This document shows, piece after piece, positions 31,301 to 32,460 of a stretch of DNA of 32,460 bases; position 1 is the stretch's first letter, and every line of letters starts with the position of its first letter. The notes beneath the pieces are model-generated. The model made no database searches and was not told the origin of the DNA. It saw only the letters and a program-made list of their open reading frames with translations. Source of the DNA: an uncultured Clostridia bacterium (GTDB taxonomy: Bacteria; Bacillota; Clostridia; Oscillospirales; Acutalibacteraceae); the NCBI GenBank assembly GCA_958436475.1, contig CAUBKG010000020.1, positions 1-32,460 on the forward strand, read 5' to 3'. The position numbers and the translations under genes are program-made.

Positions 31301-32460
31301 GCGCCTGCACGGTGAATACCTACAACACAAAGGGCTTCCTCACCAAAACGGCAAACGCCCTCGGCAATGAGCACAATTATGTGTACGATACATGGGGGAA
31401 CGTGTATTACGAGACGCTGGCAAACGGGTTCCGGTATGTGTATTCGTACGATAAGATGAACCGGAAGCAGACGGTTCGCACGCGGGAGCAGACGGGGGAG
31501 CTGATTCGGCCGCTGCAGGTGTTCGCATATGGGCAGAGCGGCTGCGATGCGAAGGTAACGACCACCACATACCTGGATGCGTCCACCACCGTGGTAACGG
31601 CTGAAGTAACGGATTTCGAAGGCAAGGTGCAGGAGCAGACGAACGGGGAAGGCCACAAGGCGTATAAGACATACGGCAAGGGGGGCCTTCTGCTGAGCGA
31701 AACGGATGTGCTCGGGAATACGGTCACGTATACCTACGATGCATGGGGCCGTGTGCTCACGAAAACCGCGCCCTTCGAAAACAGCAGCAAATCGAGGGTA
31801 TACTATACCTACGATAAAGCCGGGAACGTCCTCACCCAGAGCGTGCGGAGCAATGCCGTGGGCCGTGCGGAAACGCTGCGGAAAACGGAAAACACGTACG
31901 ATGCATGGGGGAGGTGCGTGAAAACAGCGTCGTATGAAGGAAGCGAGCCGGTGCAGTATACGCAGGCGTATTACGACTGGGCAGGCCGCGTGCTGCGGCA
32001 GTACAAGGGGCTGCACTCGCCGCTTACCATCACGGGGCTGGACGCCGTGGCCGGGAATAACGACGGGGACTATTCGGTGCTGAAGTATGAATACAATTAC
32101 ATGGGCAAGGTGACGAAAACGACGGATGCGCTGGGGCAGGAAGAAAGCATGGCGTACGATGCGGCGGGGAACGTAACAAGCCTCACGGATAAAGAGGGCG
32201 GGGTGCACACGGTCACCTACGACCTTTTGGGCCAGCCGCAGGCCAAAACGAACAGCCGGAACGGCAAAGCCACGATCACGAAAGCATATACCTATGATGG
32301 AATGGGGAATTTAACGAGCGCCTCGGAAAACGGGGAAACGGAAACGTATACCTACGATGGGCGGGGCCGGAAGCTGACCGAAACGCAGGGGGATATCCGG
32401 AAAAGCTTCACGTATAACAACCTCGGGAGCATGTTAGGGTATACCATCACGGAAAACGGG
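25321..32460 (+). CDS. Giant secreted YD-repeat (RHS-like) protein, 3' end outside window
   Basis: One frame is open from ATG 25321 (AAGGAGA upstream) to the last base: 2380 residues with no stop. Residues 1-30 are a signal peptide (MKHFLKRTLSLLLVAALTTA, cut probably near GIAEA). About 30-750 is beta-rich with GGxxHSNSDF and YAPGGTVTI-type strands resembling polymer-forming domains. About 780-1440 is a solenoid-like region with G-N/D-I-T-V repeats, including three related modules near 960, 1185 and 1361. From about 1473 (HGPTGNYSQTF, then SRTYNS) the RHS/YD shell begins, and YD repeats (YDNAGN, YDAWGR, YDKAGN, YDAAGN, YDGMGN) run from about 1650 to the edge. In this family the tip after the repeats is often a variable toxin; here it lies outside. 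Long minus-strand frames inside it are shadows. Confidence 0.93.
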   Translation, partial: MKHFLKRTLSLLLVAALTTALLPPLTGIAEAPAPQVWETDDIWSHTLVSGSAEESLLLHSEGGEGVNIGGSIHSNSDFQFEGNSLTISGTASASGAVNAFGESVSIGQRLQNAAEQPLPDVYDDILSRFGGSAQTYDRGKTFHNDKITISSPVVGSDKIELAADTSMNGKFGAVSAEFLASVYDDPAKWESIFPAFEAGASVAVDTDGKKDLVELNEISNFIGVKGIENSAPASWKNIGDLPNHPYSMFSQSPYIDEYVRSIVPDIQAMVDPSDPGSVGITGGQNTYQLIGNYPNLEYICINGYADVNLAGNFPKLKGVYVQSGSILLGTKDVGFYANGAKIVDQYGCIMVYAAKDVTMENCIVATTAKIAIRGAGKTAAPSSFRADGSFFAAGNNVMIGDMNDSCDVRLNEIPCFYSQSALSIVNCSFDMLQGAFVTRDGAMVIASSDIDVLRGFIFSENGIHPNQVSANESAYIPGGAFPQDVGFGNESYQPMGTEVGSIHALENAPLPEKFTLVESAPEFLTRTKQLKVSGEYVDYYNLGYTEPRECEIELGAPVLAEKDIYITTDKLTNAEEAGTVLASHTGDVTICAQDIDWGGVIYAPGGTVTIQCDTANLRGRIFAGSIVINGKTVTVTPGANDAALMEPDLRITVNELEGAAQGTLFQYREEEDAYVLNAASAALSGSAASKSDINSISYTLENDLETKTESLPAGTEWTIENLAFAPGFNILSITASDSASHSRTNTYYIYNQYDGAVAPFNGPAEGAGLNGSDDDVLFTGDTAWNTNATYTGKNITVNGNLTVSSDVILQGSRLSVTGDITIAAGGSLAAAQSPGDSFIEAGGNVTVTGGLYLAESSGLVVSQDLAVSGTANVKSAGTVRVSGNMEIIQNGVLNLLGSEEASVQMNVTGNITAAGRIFVGGGSVLASGGDIRIQKASSGSYVASTGRMIAFDADSKIICGGDFYTQSTGYLKTGYGNGVLEFHGNFQQLGTTYFYPGFEAEKPGIGKIVFKGEEEQHVSFARRAYNTTLGRIAVANDPGCLNIDSSLFWVSLAGNATLKAATLNTIGLDTNGYTATLTGGLNLTSGNIDGRLEVAGHMSCLGLTSVSGRMEAGGTLQIPGSLHVETNGRVNTQNNTLISGRLAAGGTYYTGGNLIMETTYANGITGTSHGSVNLYQDTSKIIVQGNFRTQSTTYSYWGYHSGTLELHGNFAQVGEQSCFIQPEGTDFKLVFASKGNQSVSFGRYDKNAALGNIYKTSNQGSIVLQSRVYSFIPQSDLIFSGSTEVLTNVRMNGMIVRFKDPVRFNGTVDLGGGALVCDSNVTMMDACLNPNGGIFRTNGSLYLNGSSTLCLDQPESAAVVMGSVYHNSRSKMEFTAGLLDIKGNYVQSTTADVTFGENAYIQFSGDAVQTVTVPAGSRNLQFYYVGLKRDPNVSGNYNFPYTEGLMKGYYSECIDTVLPTNEIQVRNFGVPGVHGPTGNYSQTFDDMTVQTVVGEVSISRTYNSLDTGSSVTGKGFTFGYDMRVKTETQETNVHLANNQTASIQKVYKLVTLSNGQQWKFLRQTDGSYAAENCRGEFTESSSGYVLKTPDQTKYVFSSAGDIQYFEDKLGNRLNVTVDANHRITALGDAIGTSVSFAYTGGLLTTVTDERSNRTVSYTYNAGGYLTAATNFGGRTTRYGYDASGKMSWIKDNLGRTVQSITYITDPESENLGKVHTVTDETGLASTYEYHPELGEVVVTDSGGRQTVQRYDNAGNVTEVENAEGMKTTTEYLLTNGQNRFGEVRAKSDMYGNITTYERDSRGNVIKTTYPDGSTEQKTYDEYNNVIRSVDRVGAVTYYVYDAEGKHLLKAAKPLDGRSVYREEADESKFAVTAYTYYPDETNGRKGLVHTETGPLGDSENYTKYEYNTRGNLSRKTVYTDGKASLWQYTYNSRDKVNREINPDGVNTVYTYNLSDQLTKTTVTSADGTETSVQQTVYDGIGRAVKEISPVQTSSACTVNTYNTKGFLTKTANALGNEHNYVYDTWGNVYYETLANGFRYVYSYDKMNRKQTVRTREQTGELIRPLQVFAYGQSGCDAKVTTTTYLDASTTVVTAEVTDFEGKVQEQTNGEGHKAYKTYGKGGLLLSETDVLGNTVTYTYDAWGRVLTKTAPFENSSKSRVYYTYDKAGNVLTQSVRSNAVGRAETLRKTENTYDAWGRCVKTASYEGSEPVQYTQAYYDWAGRVLRQYKGLHSPLTITGLDAVAGNNDGDYSVLKYEYNYMGKVTKTTDALGQEESMAYDAAGNVTSLTDKEGGVHTVTYDLLGQPQAKTNSRNGKATITKAYTYDGMGNLTSASENGETETYTYDGRGRKLTETQGDIRKSFTYNNLGSMLGYTITENG
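28198..29620 (+). repeat. Three related modules in the giant YD protein
   Basis: Three diverged copies start near 28198, 28873 and 29401 (residues about 960, 1185, 1361), each around 75-80 residues. Shared features are an F/Y-x-TQST segment in copies 1 and 2 (QSTT in copy 3), then LEFHGNF/LELHGNF/LDIKGNY, then a Q-x-x-S/T-F/V strand ending in a V-S-F or V-T-V element. They are protein-level repeats, not exact DNA repeats. Confidence 0.65.

Noticed and set aside
27649..32208. Long minus-strand open frames (589, 500 and 342 residues) under the giant YD gene
   Set aside because: They are antisense shadows of a GC-rich, biased coding frame: residue make-up is Arg/Ala/His/Ile-heavy without domains, and the plus frame has a signal peptide and clear YD repeats throughout.

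Overview
The window holds the late half of a long-tailed (siphovirus-like) phage genome, almost certainly a prophage of a Gram-positive Clostridia-type bacterium, followed by what looks like host or accessory DNA. The evidence for the host is indirect: AAGGAGG-type ribosome sites before nearly every gene, GTG and TTG starts, sigma-A type promoters, and Firmicutes-phage families (SPP1-type portal, GP20-type scaffold, Gp15 tail chaperone, an XhlA/BhlA-like protein plus an r1t-like holin, an amidase endolysin). I cannot name the species.

Layout. (1) 1-5.0 kb, packaging and portal: the tail of a Cys-rich small protein, a single-HKD phospholipase-D-like protein, small and large terminase, portal and minor capsid protein. 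(2) 5.0-8.5 kb, head and connector: tandem hairpins, scaffold, a major capsid protein with an extra C-terminal Ig/PEGA-like domain, and four small connector or completion proteins. (3) 8.5-13.6 kb, tail: major tail protein, a terminator-like hairpin, two tail-assembly chaperones, then an antisense zinc-ribbon membrane protein with its own promoter and terminator (probable moron), a 50-aa Cys-rich protein, the tape measure and a small tail protein. (4) 13.6-19.3 kb, tail tip: hub-like protein, baseplate proteins, an Asn/Tyr-rich adhesin candidate and a collagen-like fibre. (5) 19.3-21.1 kb: two micro-proteins, XhlA/BhlA-like protein, holin, amidase endolysin and a strong terminator. (6) 21.1-23.0 kb: five small unassigned genes, four of them behind a consensus sigma-A promoter. 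(7) 23.0-24.4 kb, minus strand: an ECF sigma factor and a DUF4367-type membrane anti-sigma factor. (8) 24.35-25.3 kb: about 970 bases with no convincing gene but three intrinsic terminators in series. (9) 25.3 kb to the end: a secreted giant protein with beta-solenoid-like and YD repeats, still open at the window edge.

The plus-strand genes from 100 to about 21,007 form one tightly packed late region, with many start/stop overlaps (ATGA, TGATG, TAATG), and run in the usual order from packaging to lysis. Integrase, repressor and replication genes are not in the window, and no attachment site could be identified, so the right phage boundary lies somewhere after 21.1 kb. It is not settled whether the sigma/anti-sigma pair and the YD protein belong to the phage or to the host.

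The items most worth following up are the antisense zinc-ribbon gene inside the tail operon, the promoter-driven cluster after the lysis genes (with a protein carrying a zinc knuckle at each end), the terminator-rich gap, and the giant YD protein with three related internal modules.
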